Assembly: GCF_000337775.1 (NCBI RefSeq) | Contig: NZ_AOLQ01000021.1 | Location: 62,001-126,000, forward strand | Direction of reading: 5' to 3' | Source of the DNA: Haloarcula vallismortis ATCC 29715 | GTDB lineage: Archaea; Halobacteriota; Halobacteria; Halobacteriales; Haloarculaceae | DNA: 64,000 nucleotides | Shown: positions 27,587 through 36,139 of the stretch, piece by piece | Numbering within the stretch: position 1 is the first letter of the stretch | Layout of the letters: each line of letters opens with the position of its first letter | Position numbers and translations under genes: made by a program | Notes under the pieces: model-generated | What the model was told of the DNA's origin: nothing | Databases searched by the model: none | What the model saw: the letters and a program-made list of their open reading frames with translations, nothing else

Positions 27587-28936
27587 ATGAGCAATCCGGA
27601 ACTGGATGTCGTTGAGTTTCTGCTGACGGCCACTATCTACAGCGAGCGGCGGGACCTTGAGCCGGACGATTTGCCGGCCTCGTACCGGACCGTCTTCTGG
27701 AGCGACGGCGAGATCGAACGACCGCTGTCGGTTACCAACACAACCGCGAGCGAGGCCACCGGTATCGACCGGCCCTGGGCAGCTATCTCCGGCCTGATGT
27801 TCACAGACCGCGACGATTTCTCGGGGAGTATTTCCATGACGGACCGCGACCTCGCCGAGGAGTGGTTCCTCGAACGGGTCGACGCCTCGGATCTCGAAGA
27901 CAACCCGGTCCTTGCGAAGGCCTTCGAGGATCAGGTCGAGGGCGCTGACTACGAGCGGGCCCGCGAGCAGAACCGCCCGTCACGGGCCGACCGTGCGTTC
28001 ATCGACGCCAAACTGGAGGAGGCGTTCGACACCGACGACGAGGACGACGAGGAGATGCTCGACCTGGTCGACGTGCGCGCTCCCGAGGAGGTCGAGATGA
28101 CGCTGGCCGACCTGGTGTTGACCACCGACCAGGAAGACGAGATCCAGAAAATCGTCAAGGCCATCGAACACCGCGACTACCTCGCCCGCATCGGGCTGCG
28201 GGAGATCGGGAAACTGCTCTTTGTCGGGCCGCCGGGGACCGGCAAGACCAGCGTCGCTCGTGCGCTCGCTCACGACCTCGACCTCCCCTTTGTCGAGGTG
28301 AAGCTGTCGATGATTACCAGCCAGTACCTCGGCGAGACGGCCAAGAACGTCGAGAAGGTGTTCGAGGTCGCAAAGCGACTCTCGCCGTGTATCCTCTTCA
28401 TGGACGAGTTCGACTTCGTCGCCAAGACGCGTTCCTCCGACGAACACGCTGCCATCAAGCGGGCCGTCAACACCCTGCTCAAGAGCATCGACGAGATTTC
28501 GCTCATCCAGGACGAGGTGTTGCTCATCGGCGCGACGAACCACCCCGACCAGCTCGACGCCGCCGCCTGGCGGCGCTTCGACGAGATCGTTAACTTCCCG
28601 AAGCCCGACAGCGGGATGCGCGCGGACATCCTCCGCATTGTCACCCAGCAGATGGAGATCGATGACTTCGACCCGGAGACGCTGGCGGAGCTAACCGAGG
28701 GACTGACTGGCAGCGACCTCCGACTCGTGCTCCGTGAGGCCGTCCTCAACGCCCTGACCGAAGAGCGGACCACGCTGACCCAGCAGGATCTTGAGGACGC
28801 GATCATCGACTTCGAAGAGCGTGACAATCTGAAGAACATGGACATGATGGACGGCGACGCCGACGCGCTGGTCGCCGGGAGCGGCGGCTTCTCCGGCGAC
28901 GGTGGCAGTGATCACGACCACGATCACGACCACTGA
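27587..28936 (+). CDS. AAA+ ATPase with acidic N-domain and His-rich tail
   Basis: 449 residues. An N-terminal domain (1-170) of unknown fold and an acidic linker (DTDDEDDEE) precede a classical AAA module: Walker A GPPGTGKT at 214-221, Walker B LFMDEFD about 270-276, sensor-1 Asn318 in GATNHP, and the Arg-finger pair R329/R330. A Vps4/katanin/FtsH-like C-domain follows. The C-terminus ends in DHDHDHDH, a potential metal-binding run. No protease domain is present, so unfolding or remodelling is likely. Its divergent neighbour is the DUF1508 membrane protein. Confidence 0.9.
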   Translation: MSNPELDVVEFLLTATIYSERRDLEPDDLPASYRTVFWSDGEIERPLSVTNTTASEATGIDRPWAAISGLMFTDRDDFSGSISMTDRDLAEEWFLERVDASDLEDNPVLAKAFEDQVEGADYERAREQNRPSRADRAFIDAKLEEAFDTDDEDDEEMLDLVDVRAPEEVEMTLADLVLTTDQEDEIQKIVKAIEHRDYLARIGLREIGKLLFVGPPGTGKTSVARALAHDLDLPFVEVKLSMITSQYLGETAKNVEKVFEVAKRLSPCILFMDEFDFVAKTRSSDEHAAIKRAVNTLLKSIDEISLIQDEVLLIGATNHPDQLDAAAWRRFDEIVNFPKPDSGMRADILRIVTQQMEIDDFDPETLAELTEGLTGSDLRLVLREAVLNALTEERTTLTQQDLEDAIIDFEERDNLKNMDMMDGDADALVAGSGGFSGDGGSDHDHDHDH

Positions 28937-29016
28937 GCGGCCTCCCGTCTAACGACCGCCAGCTATCGTCGCTGTGGCCGATCTACTTATCAACTCAGAA
29001 ACCATTTGGTGTAGCC

Positions 29017-29292
29017 ATGGCATCCGACGACGTGTTCACTGAGACAGACGACCCCGCGGAGTCGTGGGTCGACGTTCGCATGACTGACCCCGACGAAGGC
29101 GAGTGGGACGTCGACGTGGTTATCGCCGAGAAACAGGTCGAGTACGTCGACCTGCGCATCCGGCCGGAGTTACTTGAGGGGTTCTTCGAGTGCCTGTTCG
29201 ATGACCTTGCGGACGAGCGCGCCCGGTCTCTGCTGGCGACGACGGTGGAGCGACAGGGCATCGACCCCGCGGACCTAGCCGATAGCCAGTAA
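29017..29292 (+). CDS. 91-residue acidic protein, unknown function
   Basis: MASDDVFTETDD…, acidic, with strand-rich middle (WDVDVVIAEKQVEYVDLRI) and helical end (LEGFFECLFDDLADERARSLL). No known motif is seen. It lies 80 bases after the AAA+ gene and 44 bases before the PhnP-like gene, all on the plus strand, so co-transcription is possible. ATG 29017 gives strong haloarchaeal codon use. Confidence 0.7.
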   Translation: MASDDVFTETDDPAESWVDVRMTDPDEGEWDVDVVIAEKQVEYVDLRIRPELLEGFFECLFDDLADERARSLLATTVERQGIDPADLADSQ

Positions 29293-29336
29293 CGAAAGCG
29301 AGGGGCTTAGGCGGGCCGCCCTCCGAAGGACCAATA

Positions 29337-30212
29337 ATGGAGGTCACGCTGCTTGGGACCGGCGACACGACGGGGACGCCGACTGTCCAGTGCGACTGTA
29401 ACACGTGCGAACGGGCACGCGACCCCGACGAGAAACTCCGGGCCCGCGTTCGCGAGCGCGGCATCGACCCGACTGGCGGCGTCGAACGGTCGCGCTTCTC
29501 CGTCGCCGTGGCGAACGGCGAAACCGGGGAGTCGCTACTCATCGACCTGAGCCCGGATTTCCGCCACCAGTTCCTCCGCGAGTCGGTCCCGCTGCCGGAC
29601 GCGGCTATCGTCACGCACGTCCACTTCGACCACCTCGACGGCCTCGGCAACGCCTACCGACTGTTCGATGAACTGCCAGTCCACGCCGCCGACGAGACCG
29701 ATCCGGTGACCGGCGAGAGCGTCGCCGAGGGTATCCGGAGTCGCTATGAGTACCTCGATACGGTGTCGGTCCACGCACAGACCCCGTTCGAGCCATTCAC
29801 TATCGCCGGCTTCGAGGTGACGCTGGTCCCGGTCACGCACCCGCCGTTGCTGTGTTACGGCCTGCGCATCGAGGAGCCACAGACTGGGGCGGTGCTGTCG
29901 ATCTCCGGGGACACCTGCTACGACGTGCCCGACCGCTCGAAAGCCGTGCTGACCGGGGCCGACCTCGCACTCGTCGAGGGCATCGTCCATCCGGAGGCCT
30001 GCGAGTACCACCCGAAAGGTGGCGACCACTTCACCGATGACGGTGTCCCGCGGACCTTCGGCACGAAACATATGACTCTGCCCGGCGCGCGGGACTTCGC
30101 CGAAGACATCGACGCCGACGACTATCGTATCGTCCACACTGCCCACTATGTCCCTGCGGACCGAGCCTTCGCCGACGACATCGGGCTCGACGGCGAGCGA
30201 TTCACGCTCTAA
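29337..30212 (+). CDS. PhnP-like MBL-fold phosphodiesterase
   Basis: 291 residues. An N-terminal structural zinc cluster (Cys19, Cys21, Cys24 in CDCNTC) precedes the HxHxDH motif THVHFDHLDG, as in PhnP (phosphoribosyl cyclic phosphodiesterase) and related tRNase Z-like proteins. No phn genes are nearby, so a different cyclic-phosphate or RNA substrate is possible. ATG follows directly on CCAATA. Confidence 0.87.
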   Translation: MEVTLLGTGDTTGTPTVQCDCNTCERARDPDEKLRARVRERGIDPTGGVERSRFSVAVANGETGESLLIDLSPDFRHQFLRESVPLPDAAIVTHVHFDHLDGLGNAYRLFDELPVHAADETDPVTGESVAEGIRSRYEYLDTVSVHAQTPFEPFTIAGFEVTLVPVTHPPLLCYGLRIEEPQTGAVLSISGDTCYDVPDRSKAVLTGADLALVEGIVHPEACEYHPKGGDHFTDDGVPRTFGTKHMTLPGARDFAEDIDADDYRIVHTAHYVPADRAFADDIGLDGERFTL

Positions 30213-30274
30213 TGCCCCGTTCGGCTCCGTGAAACAGGCCGTAGCTTATAGGCACTGGCGAATGATCCGACTGT

Positions 30275-30571
30275 ATGGACAGGCGTGGCATCGCGGAGGT
30301 CGGTGGGCTGTCGCTGGCCGGCGGCGTTCTCGCAATCACCGCCCAGCAGATCATCGCGAGCAGTATCGACTGGGTGCTTGTGGTGGGACTGGCGGCCTGT
30401 GTCGGTATCGCGGCCGCGGCGAACTACCAAGCCAGAACGAAACACGCAGCCCAGGTCGCCACCGAGGCACCGGCGGTGACCGAAGACAACTATGAACAGC
30501 ACGGCCGCCCGACCGCGGGCGACGGTGGCGTCCCGGCCGATGACGCGTCCGCAACGAACAACGACCGGTAG
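30275..30571 (+). CDS. small two-helix membrane protein
   Basis: 98 residues with two hydrophobic helices (about 10-28 and 33-50) and a polar acidic tail. No cysteines or known motif. A GCTTATAGG box (30243-30251) lies about 28 nt before ATG 30275. Unknown function. Confidence 0.7.
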   Translation: MDRRGIAEVGGLSLAGGVLAITAQQIIASSIDWVLVVGLAACVGIAAAANYQARTKHAAQVATEAPAVTEDNYEQHGRPTAGDGGVPADDASATNNDR

Positions 30572-30590
30572 CCTTGCCGACTCCTCGCGG

Positions 30591-31541
30591 CTACCCGAAC
30601 CGATCTAGTCCCGACTGGCGACGCTGGCGGCCGTCAGGGTCCGCTCGCCACGGCGTTCGCTCGGCCCGGAGCGACTCGCCGTCGATAGCTGGTGGGTCGG
30701 CTGCCTCGTACCCGCCGCAGTCCGGGCTGCATTCGTCGCTCTCGCGGACCGCGCGGTCCTTCCACTCACAGTACGGAATCCCATCGTCGTCGGGCAAACA
30801 GCGGTCACACGCCGGGTAGTCGAAGCTTCTCCACCCCTTGCCGTAGGCCCGCTCGGCCAGTTGCCGGCGCGCACGCCCCTTCTCCGCGGCGCTGACTACG
30901 CGCACATCCGTCTGGACCGGGCGCTCTTCGAGGAGTTCGATAGCGGCGTCGTCTGTCGGCAGTTGTGTCGCCGCTCGGCGGATGTCTATCTTCCCGCTGT
31001 CAGGGTCGAACCGCCAGACACCGACCTCCTCGGGAATCCGGTTGAGGTGGGCGCCGGTGACGTAGGAGGCCGTCGCCAGCACGACGCGGTCGGCGAGCGC
31101 CAGCGACACGTCGGTCCGCAACTGTGATTCCAGATCGCCGGGCCGGCCGAGGTCGGGCTTGTTCTCGATAGCCAGAATGCCGTCGAACCAGTCGGGATAT
31201 CGCGCCGTCTGGCGGACGTAGGTCCGGCCGCCGCGGCGCTCGCGCTCGAAAAAGCCTCGCTCGACAGCCAGTTCGACGGCCCGCTCGGCGCGGTCGGGAT
31301 GGCAGTCGAAGGCGTCTTTCCAGTACCGGGCGCGGCCCGGGCCGACGCTACTTTCGATTGCCGCCGTCGGTAACGGCCTGGGAGTGATGGCTGCTCGCTC
31401 GTCGAACTCCGGGCCCGGCTCGACGACGACGGTGTCGAGGACGCGCCGGCCGTGGACGGCCCCGCCCAGCTGGCGGCTCACTATCCGGCCCTCGCGTTCG
31501 AGGTGGGCACACAGCGCCAGTTCGAAGTCGAACTCCCGCAC
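30591..31541 (-). CDS. DUF5787-like protein with zinc-type cysteine cluster
   Basis: About 316 residues. Starts REFDFELALCAHLE from a GTG at 31541 (a TTG at 31568 is the alternative). The central segment PDWFDGILAIENKPDLGRPGDLE resembles a restriction-endonuclease-like core (D…ExK), and the end holds Cys-rich CDRC…YC…CSPDCG, probably zinc-binding. The family (DUF5787, recalled, haloarchaeal) has no known function; nucleic-acid cleavage or binding is an inference from the D-ExK-like motif. Confidence 0.75.
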   Translation of the reverse strand: MREFDFELALCAHLEREGRIVSRQLGGAVHGRRVLDTVVVEPGPEFDERAAITPRPLPTAAIESSVGPGRARYWKDAFDCHPDRAERAVELAVERGFFERERRGGRTYVRQTARYPDWFDGILAIENKPDLGRPGDLESQLRTDVSLALADRVVLATASYVTGAHLNRIPEEVGVWRFDPDSGKIDIRRAATQLPTDDAAIELLEERPVQTDVRVVSAAEKGRARRQLAERAYGKGWRSFDYPACDRCLPDDDGIPYCEWKDRAVRESDECSPDCGGYEAADPPAIDGESLRAERTPWRADPDGRQRRQSGLDRFG

Positions 31542-31583
31542 GACCGGAGGCAGGGCTGGGACGGCCAAAAGCCCCGCGCCCGG

Positions 31584-31760
31584 TTACCGGGTAGCGACAA
31601 CGAAACACGTCAGCGCCGCTAGCGCGAGGACCAGACTCTGTGAGAGTATCGTCAGCAACCCGAGATATGCAGTCAGAACTCCGAGGAGGGAACGAACGCT
31701 CAGCGGTGGGTACGTCGGCCGGTACAGCTCGGGATCGGCGTAGGGCGCGGGTTGGTACAT
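31584..31760 (-). CDS. 58-residue membrane protein
   Basis: MYQPAPYADPELYRPTYPPL… followed by two adjacent hydrophobic stretches (SLLGVLTAYLGLLTIL, SLVLALAALTCFVVA). Unknown. A TTAT box near 31786-31795 on the minus strand lies about 30 nt upstream of ATG 31760; longer starts would include it. Confidence 0.6.
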   Translation of the reverse strand: MYQPAPYADPELYRPTYPPLSVRSLLGVLTAYLGLLTILSQSLVLALAALTCFVVATR

Positions 31761-31816
31761 TACAGTAAGACGGTGGTCCCGAAACGCGATAAGCATAATC
31801 TGAATGATATTTCTGT

Positions 31817-31840
31817 GGAGAGCGCGTCTGAGCGCTCTCC
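31817..31840. repeat. perfect 9-bp inverted repeat
   Basis: GGAGAGCGC (31817-31825) and GCGCTCTCC (31832-31840) pair perfectly around a 6-nt loop. It lies between two leftward genes, about 70 nt past the stop of the regulator and 57 nt before the start of the small membrane protein, upstream of that gene's likely promoter. No T-run follows, so terminator or operator are both possible. Confidence 0.6.
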
Positions 31841-31910
31841 TGAAGACGATTTCAGTCAGCGAGAAAACAGCTCGCCGGCACAGCACCGACCGAATATTCG
31901 GCGGGTCGGC

Positions 31911-32798
31911 TCAGTGCTCGCAGGCCTGTCGCTCGAACTCGACCGGCTGGAGCGCCCCGTCCAGATAGGCAGTCAGTTCCGCCTCGGCCAGCGGAATCCG
32001 GACCGCGAGTCGCCACGGGTCGGTGTCCTCGACGGTGGTGTACTGGTCGTCGACACACCAGGGAAGCGTCCAGTAGGGCCGACTCGACAGGTCGACGCCG
32101 TGGTCGTCGTAGAACGCTGCGACGCGGGAGTCGTCCAGAAGCGTCAGGCCGACGGGTGAACAGAGTTCGTGGCGACACTGTTCACAGACGAACTCGGCTC
32201 GAATCGACACGTCGAGACAGCAGTCGCCATCACGAGATATCTCTGTCCCCATCCGGCCGGCGCAGTCGGGGCAGACGCCGTCGGCGGCCAGACAGTGGAG
32301 GTGCCGCACCCGCTCGGCGAAGGCCGTTGCGACTTCTGCCGGCGTCCGGTCGACCAGACCCCCCGGCGGGAACGGGTACTCGCCGTGGGCCTTCCCGCAG
32401 TCCTCACAGCCGATGGCGAACTGCTCGTCGGCGTACTCGGCCAGCAGGCCGCCGCCACACCGCGTACAGGCTCCCGTCACCGGAAACGGCTCGACATCGG
32501 GGGTCCGCGTGAACGTTCCTGCCCGCACCGCGCGGATGACCTGTGCTCCGGCGTGCCGGAGGTCGTACCCAGCCGAACTCTGGCTGACGAACTGGTCGGT
32601 GAGTTCCTGCAGATGATAGTTGAACTGCCCGCTATCGGCCAGTTCCACGGCATCGAACAGCTCCGAGAAGCGAACCGGTCGGTCGTCTGCGCGCCACAGC
32701 GCCTCGAGGATGTCCAGACGCGTCTCACTCGCAATGACCGAGAACGCTGTCGCCGGAGCGATGTCGGCATCAGTTTCGGGGGACTCATCGGCTCGCAT
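31911..32798 (-). CDS. wHTH transcriptional regulator with multiple zinc ribbons (DUF7351-like)
   Basis: 295 residues. The first 85 residues are an ArsR-type winged helix (AFSVIASETRLDILEALW, FSELFDAVELADSGQFNYHLQELTDQ). Then come several Cys pairs: CTRC, CEDC, CPDC, CEQC, likely binding two zinc ions, and a C-terminal alpha/beta part. The fold is common in haloarchaea (DUF7351, from recall) and probably senses a metabolite. ATG 32798. Its own upstream region carries a palindrome at 32847-32856, suggesting autoregulation. Confidence 0.82.
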   Translation of the reverse strand: MRADESPETDADIAPATAFSVIASETRLDILEALWRADDRPVRFSELFDAVELADSGQFNYHLQELTDQFVSQSSAGYDLRHAGAQVIRAVRAGTFTRTPDVEPFPVTGACTRCGGGLLAEYADEQFAIGCEDCGKAHGEYPFPPGGLVDRTPAEVATAFAERVRHLHCLAADGVCPDCAGRMGTEISRDGDCCLDVSIRAEFVCEQCRHELCSPVGLTLLDDSRVAAFYDDHGVDLSSRPYWTLPWCVDDQYTTVEDTDPWRLAVRIPLAEAELTAYLDGALQPVEFERQACEH

Positions 32799-33146
32799 CG
32801 TACACGAACGTTTCGCCCTGGGAACAAAAGCGTTCACAGAAATACAGTTACGTAACACTTCTGAGAGGTGTGGACTGTCGCCCGCGCTTGCCTCGGCGGC
32901 GGACTCTCCGTCACCAAACTGAATCTATCACAATGGCGACTGCCGGCGTGACATCCGACCCGTCCAGTCCGTCGCTTGCGCTCGGCGACAGGGGTCGCGT
33001 CGCTATACCACGGGCGATACCGGGCAATACGGTGACGTTGTCGCCGTCAGTAGGGACCAGATTGGCGACTGAACCGGGTTCGGCGGGGCGCAAACAGTAG
33101 GTTTATCAGTTGCACGCGGCGAAACTCCACCAAGATTACTCTCGAA
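32799..33146. promoter_or_regulatory. 348-base gap: palindrome and divergent promoters
   Basis: No convincing gene. GTTACGTAAC (32847-32856) is a perfect palindrome just upstream of a possible leftward TATA-like element (32837-32846) for the regulator. GAACG near 32810 and CGTTC near 32831 form a further loose inverted repeat. On the right, GGTTTATC at 33100-33107 is the likely eIF2-gamma promoter. Two 55-75 codon frames in the middle lack haloarchaeal acidity and were rejected. Confidence 0.55.
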
Positions 33147-34376
33147 ATGACATCGAACAAACAACCGGAGGTGAACATCGGACTCGTCGGGCACGTCGAC
33201 CACGGAAAGACGACGCTCGTACAGGCGCTGTCCGGCGAATGGACCGACCAGCACTCCGAGGAGATGAAACGCGGTATCTCTATCCGACTCGGCTACGCCG
33301 ACGCGACGTTCCGTCGCTGCCCGGAGGCCGAGGAGCCGGAGGCCTTTACCGTCGACGAGCACTGCGACGACCACGACGTCGACACCGACCACCTCCGGAC
33401 GGTGTCGTTCGTGGACGCGCCCGGCCACGAGACGCTAATGGCGACCATGCTCTCCGGCGCGGCCATCATGGACGGGGCCGTCCTCGTCATCTCGGCCACT
33501 GAGCCCGTCCCGCAGGCCCAGACCGAGGAGCACCTGAGCGCGCTCGACATCATCGGTATCGACAACATCGTCATCGCCCAGAACAAGGTCGACCTCGTCG
33601 ACGAGGACCGGGCGATGCAGAACTACGAGCAGATCCAGGAGTTCGTCGAAGGTACCGTCGCTGAGGGTGCACCTATCGTCCCGATCAGCGCGGGCCAGGA
33701 AGCCAACATCGACCTGCTCATCGAGGCCATCCAGTCCGAGATCCCGACGCCGGAACGGGACCCCGACGAGGACGCCCGCATGATGGTTGCACGGTCGTTC
33801 GACATCAACCGCCCGGGGACGACCTGGGAGGACCTGATGGGCGGCGTGCTCGGCGGGTCGCTCGTCGGCGGTCAACTCGACGTCGACGACGAGATCGAAC
33901 TCCGCCCTGGCCGTGAGGTCGAGGAAGGCGGGCAGACGGAGTGGCAGCCCGTGACGACGACGGTCCGCTCGTTGCAGTCCGGCGGCGACTTCGTGGACAC
34001 GGTCACGCCCGGTGGCCTGCTCGGCGTCGGGACCGGTCTCGACCCCGCAATCACGAAAGGCGACGCGCTCGCCGGCCAGGTCGCCGGCCCGCCCGGCAGC
34101 CTCCCGCCGGTCCACGAGACGTTCACGATGGACGTGGACCTGCTCGAGCGCATCGTCGGTGACGACGGCGGCGAGGTCGACGAGATTTCGACCGGCGAAC
34201 CGCTCATGTTGACTATCGGCACCGCTACTACGGTCGGCTCGGTCACGAGCGCGCGCGACGACGAATGTGAAGTCGCGCTCAAGCGCCCGGTCTGTGCGGC
34301 GTCGGGCTCGAAGATCGCCATCAACCGCCGTGTCGGCGCTCGGTGGCGGCTCATCGGCGTCGGCACGCTGCGGTGA
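33147..34376 (+). CDS. translation initiation factor aIF2 subunit gamma
   Basis: 409 residues. GTPase motifs: [10 protein letters not shown] (G1), DAPGHETLM (G3), NKVD (G4); domains II and III follow as in EF-Tu-like factors, with the eIF2-gamma insert. It brings Met-tRNAi to the small ribosomal subunit with aIF2-alpha/beta. The zinc knuckle of some archaeal homologues is reduced. First gene of the core operon that continues with PIN, Rpo7, Spt4 and dephospho-CoA kinase genes. ATG 33147 has a promoter about 40-45 nt upstream. Confidence 0.97.
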   Translation: MTSNKQPEVNIGLVGHVDHGKTTLVQALSGEWTDQHSEEMKRGISIRLGYADATFRRCPEAEEPEAFTVDEHCDDHDVDTDHLRTVSFVDAPGHETLMATMLSGAAIMDGAVLVISATEPVPQAQTEEHLSALDIIGIDNIVIAQNKVDLVDEDRAMQNYEQIQEFVEGTVAEGAPIVPISAGQEANIDLLIEAIQSEIPTPERDPDEDARMMVARSFDINRPGTTWEDLMGGVLGGSLVGGQLDVDDEIELRPGREVEEGGQTEWQPVTTTVRSLQSGGDFVDTVTPGGLLGVGTGLDPAITKGDALAGQVAGPPGSLPPVHETFTMDVDLLERIVGDDGGEVDEISTGEPLMLTIGTATTVGSVTSARDDECEVALKRPVCAASGSKIAINRRVGARWRLIGVGTLR

Positions 34377-34753
34377 TGATCGTGCTCGACACGAACGCGC
34401 TGATGATGCCGGTCGAATGCAACGTCCGACTGTTCGAGGAACTCGACAGGGTGCTCCCGGACGCGACAGAGTACGTCGCGCCCACCGCCGTCCGCGACGA
34501 GCTGGTGAAACTGGCCGACGGGGCCGGCGCGGAAGCGACCGCCGCCTCGGTCGGGCAGGACCTGCTCGACCGCTGTACGGTCCGGGAGACGACGGCGGAC
34601 TACGCGGACGACGCTGTCCTCGAACTGGCACAGACGGACGATGCAACGCACGCGGTCACGAACGACAACCCCCTCAAACGACGCCTGCTGGACGCGGGCG
34701 TTCCAGTAATTAGTTTAAGGGGCGGGAACAAACTGGGTATCACTCAACCATAA
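34376..34753 (+). CDS. PIN-domain protein
   Basis: 125 residues, beginning [14 protein letters not shown] with the first PIN acidic residue, later acidic positions and TNDNPLKRRLL near the end (the terminal Asp motif). This resembles the archaeal PIN group linked to rRNA processing (Fcf1-like), a predicted ribonuclease. Its ATG shares the A of the aIF2-gamma TGA (TGATG), a translational coupling, and it is fixed between aIF2-gamma and Rpo7 in many archaea. Confidence 0.9.
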   Translation: MIVLDTNALMMPVECNVRLFEELDRVLPDATEYVAPTAVRDELVKLADGAGAEATAASVGQDLLDRCTVRETTADYADDAVLELAQTDDATHAVTNDNPLKRRLLDAGVPVISLRGGNKLGITQP

Positions 34754-34756
34754 CAC

Positions 34757-35335
34757 ATGTATAAACGGGTACGCCTACGCGATACGGTCGAAGTCCCGCC
34801 ACGCTTTCTGGCGGAGGTCAGTCCGGGGCTGGTCAAACGGCTCCTGCAAGAGAAGCTCGAAGGTCGAATGGACGAGGACGTCGGCAGCGTCGTCTCCGTC
34901 ATCGAGGTCCACGACATCGGCACCGGCGCCGTGTTGCCGAACAAGCCCGGCGTCTACTACGAGGCCGAGTTCGACGCCCTCACGTTCGACCCACAGATGC
35001 AGGAAGTGGTCGACGGCGAGGTCGTCGAGGTCGTCAACTTCGGGGCCTTCATCGGCATCGGGCCGGTCGATGGCCTGCTCCACGTCTCCCAGATCTCCGA
35101 CGAGTATCTGGCCTACGACGAGGAGAACCAGCAACTGGCCTCCAGAGAGTCCAACCGCACGCTCACCGTCGGCGACGCCGTCCGGGCGCGCATCGTCACG
35201 AAGAGCATCGACGAGCGCAACCCACGGGACTCCAAGATCGGCCTGACGGCGAAACAGGTCGGCCTGGGCAAGCACGGCTGGCTCCAGGAGGAGCGCGAGC
35301 GCCGCGAGGGCACGGCGGAAGCCGGTGATAGCTGA
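34757..35335 (+). CDS. rpoE1: DNA-directed RNA polymerase subunit Rpo7 (E')
   Basis: 192 residues. N-terminal tip domain (MYKRVRLRDTVEVPP) and a C-terminal S1/OB RNA-binding domain (VVNFGAFIGIGPVDGLLHVSQISDEY) match archaeal Rpo7, which with Rpo4 forms the polymerase stalk. Three bases after the PIN gene; its TGA overlaps the next ATG. Confidence 0.97.
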   Translation: MYKRVRLRDTVEVPPRFLAEVSPGLVKRLLQEKLEGRMDEDVGSVVSVIEVHDIGTGAVLPNKPGVYYEAEFDALTFDPQMQEVVDGEVVEVVNFGAFIGIGPVDGLLHVSQISDEYLAYDEENQQLASRESNRTLTVGDAVRARIVTKSIDERNPRDSKIGLTAKQVGLGKHGWLQEERERREGTAEAGDS

Positions 35336-35532
35336 TGGCGGACCGACTCGTCTGTCGCGACTGTCACCGCGTCCAGGGCGCGGAGATCGAAAGCCAGTGT
35401 GAGGCCTGTGGCGGCACCGCACTGACAGAGGACTGGGCCGGCTACGTCGTCATCGCGCATCCGGAGCGCTCCGACATCGCCGAGGAGATGGAAGTGACCG
35501 AGCCGGGCAAGTACGCGCTGAAAGTCCGCTAA
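35335..35532 (+). CDS. spt4: transcription elongation factor Spt4 (RpoE'')
   Basis: 65 residues. Two Cys pairs, CRDC and CEAC, make the zinc site, followed by EDWAGYVVIAHPERSDIAE, the Spt4 core that binds Spt5. Start ATG shares the A of the TGA of rpoE1. Its length is standard for archaeal Spt4. Confidence 0.96.
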   Translation: MADRLVCRDCHRVQGAEIESQCEACGGTALTEDWAGYVVIAHPERSDIAEEMEVTEPGKYALKVR

Positions 35533-35533
35533 C

Positions 35534-36079
35534 GTGTCCGCCGTCGTTCTCGAACTCCCGAGTGACCTCCGGCACGAGCTGAAAGAGCCGCTCGGAGAGA
35601 TTTACACCGATACAGCGGCGCTGCTCGCCGACGCCGGCGACCCAATCATCGCCGTCGGCGACATGGTCACGTACCACCTTATCGAGGCCGGACGGGTGCC
35701 TGACCTCGCGCTGGTCGACGAACGAACCAAACGCTCGGCCGTCGACGCGGACGTGGCGGCGACAATCAACGGTTTCGACCGGACGCGGGCGGTGGCGAAC
35801 CCGGCCGCGACACTCACCGCGGAACTGCTTGCTGCGCTCAGGGAGGGTATCGACAACGACGAAACCACGCTTCTGGATGTCGAGGGTGAGGAGGACCTCG
35901 CCACACTCCCCGCAGTGCTCGCCGCGCCGGCCGGGGCCAGCGTGGTGTACGGGCAGCCGGACGAGGGGATGGTGCTGGCGGACTGCGGCGAGGCGGCGCG
36001 GGACCGGGACCGGGTCCGGTCGCTGCTGGAGCGGATGGACGGCGATACCGAGAGGGCGTTCGACCTGGTCTCCGTGTAG
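35534..36079 (+). CDS. GTP-dependent dephospho-CoA kinase (DUF359)
   Basis: 181 residues. The family segment GDMVTYHLIEAGRVPDLALVDERTKR and the terminal LGQPDEGMVLVD-like region match archaeal DPCK, which uses GTP to make CoA in the last biosynthetic step. GTG start at 35534, one base after the spt4 stop, so it belongs to the operon. Confidence 0.93.
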   Translation: MSAVVLELPSDLRHELKEPLGEIYTDTAALLADAGDPIIAVGDMVTYHLIEAGRVPDLALVDERTKRSAVDADVAATINGFDRTRAVANPAATLTAELLAALREGIDNDETTLLDVEGEEDLATLPAVLAAPAGASVVYGQPDEGMVLADCGEAARDRDRVRSLLERMDGDTERAFDLVSV

Positions 36080-36139
36080 CGTTTCGTTCTGACGTACGGG
36101 CGTTCGTGTGGCCTCCGAATTGAATCGCGGGGCTTTCGG

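Noticed and set aside
32933-33100. Short plus-strand ORF before the aIF2-gamma gene
   Set aside because: Composition not haloarchaeal-like, no motif, and it ends at the aIF2-gamma promoter.
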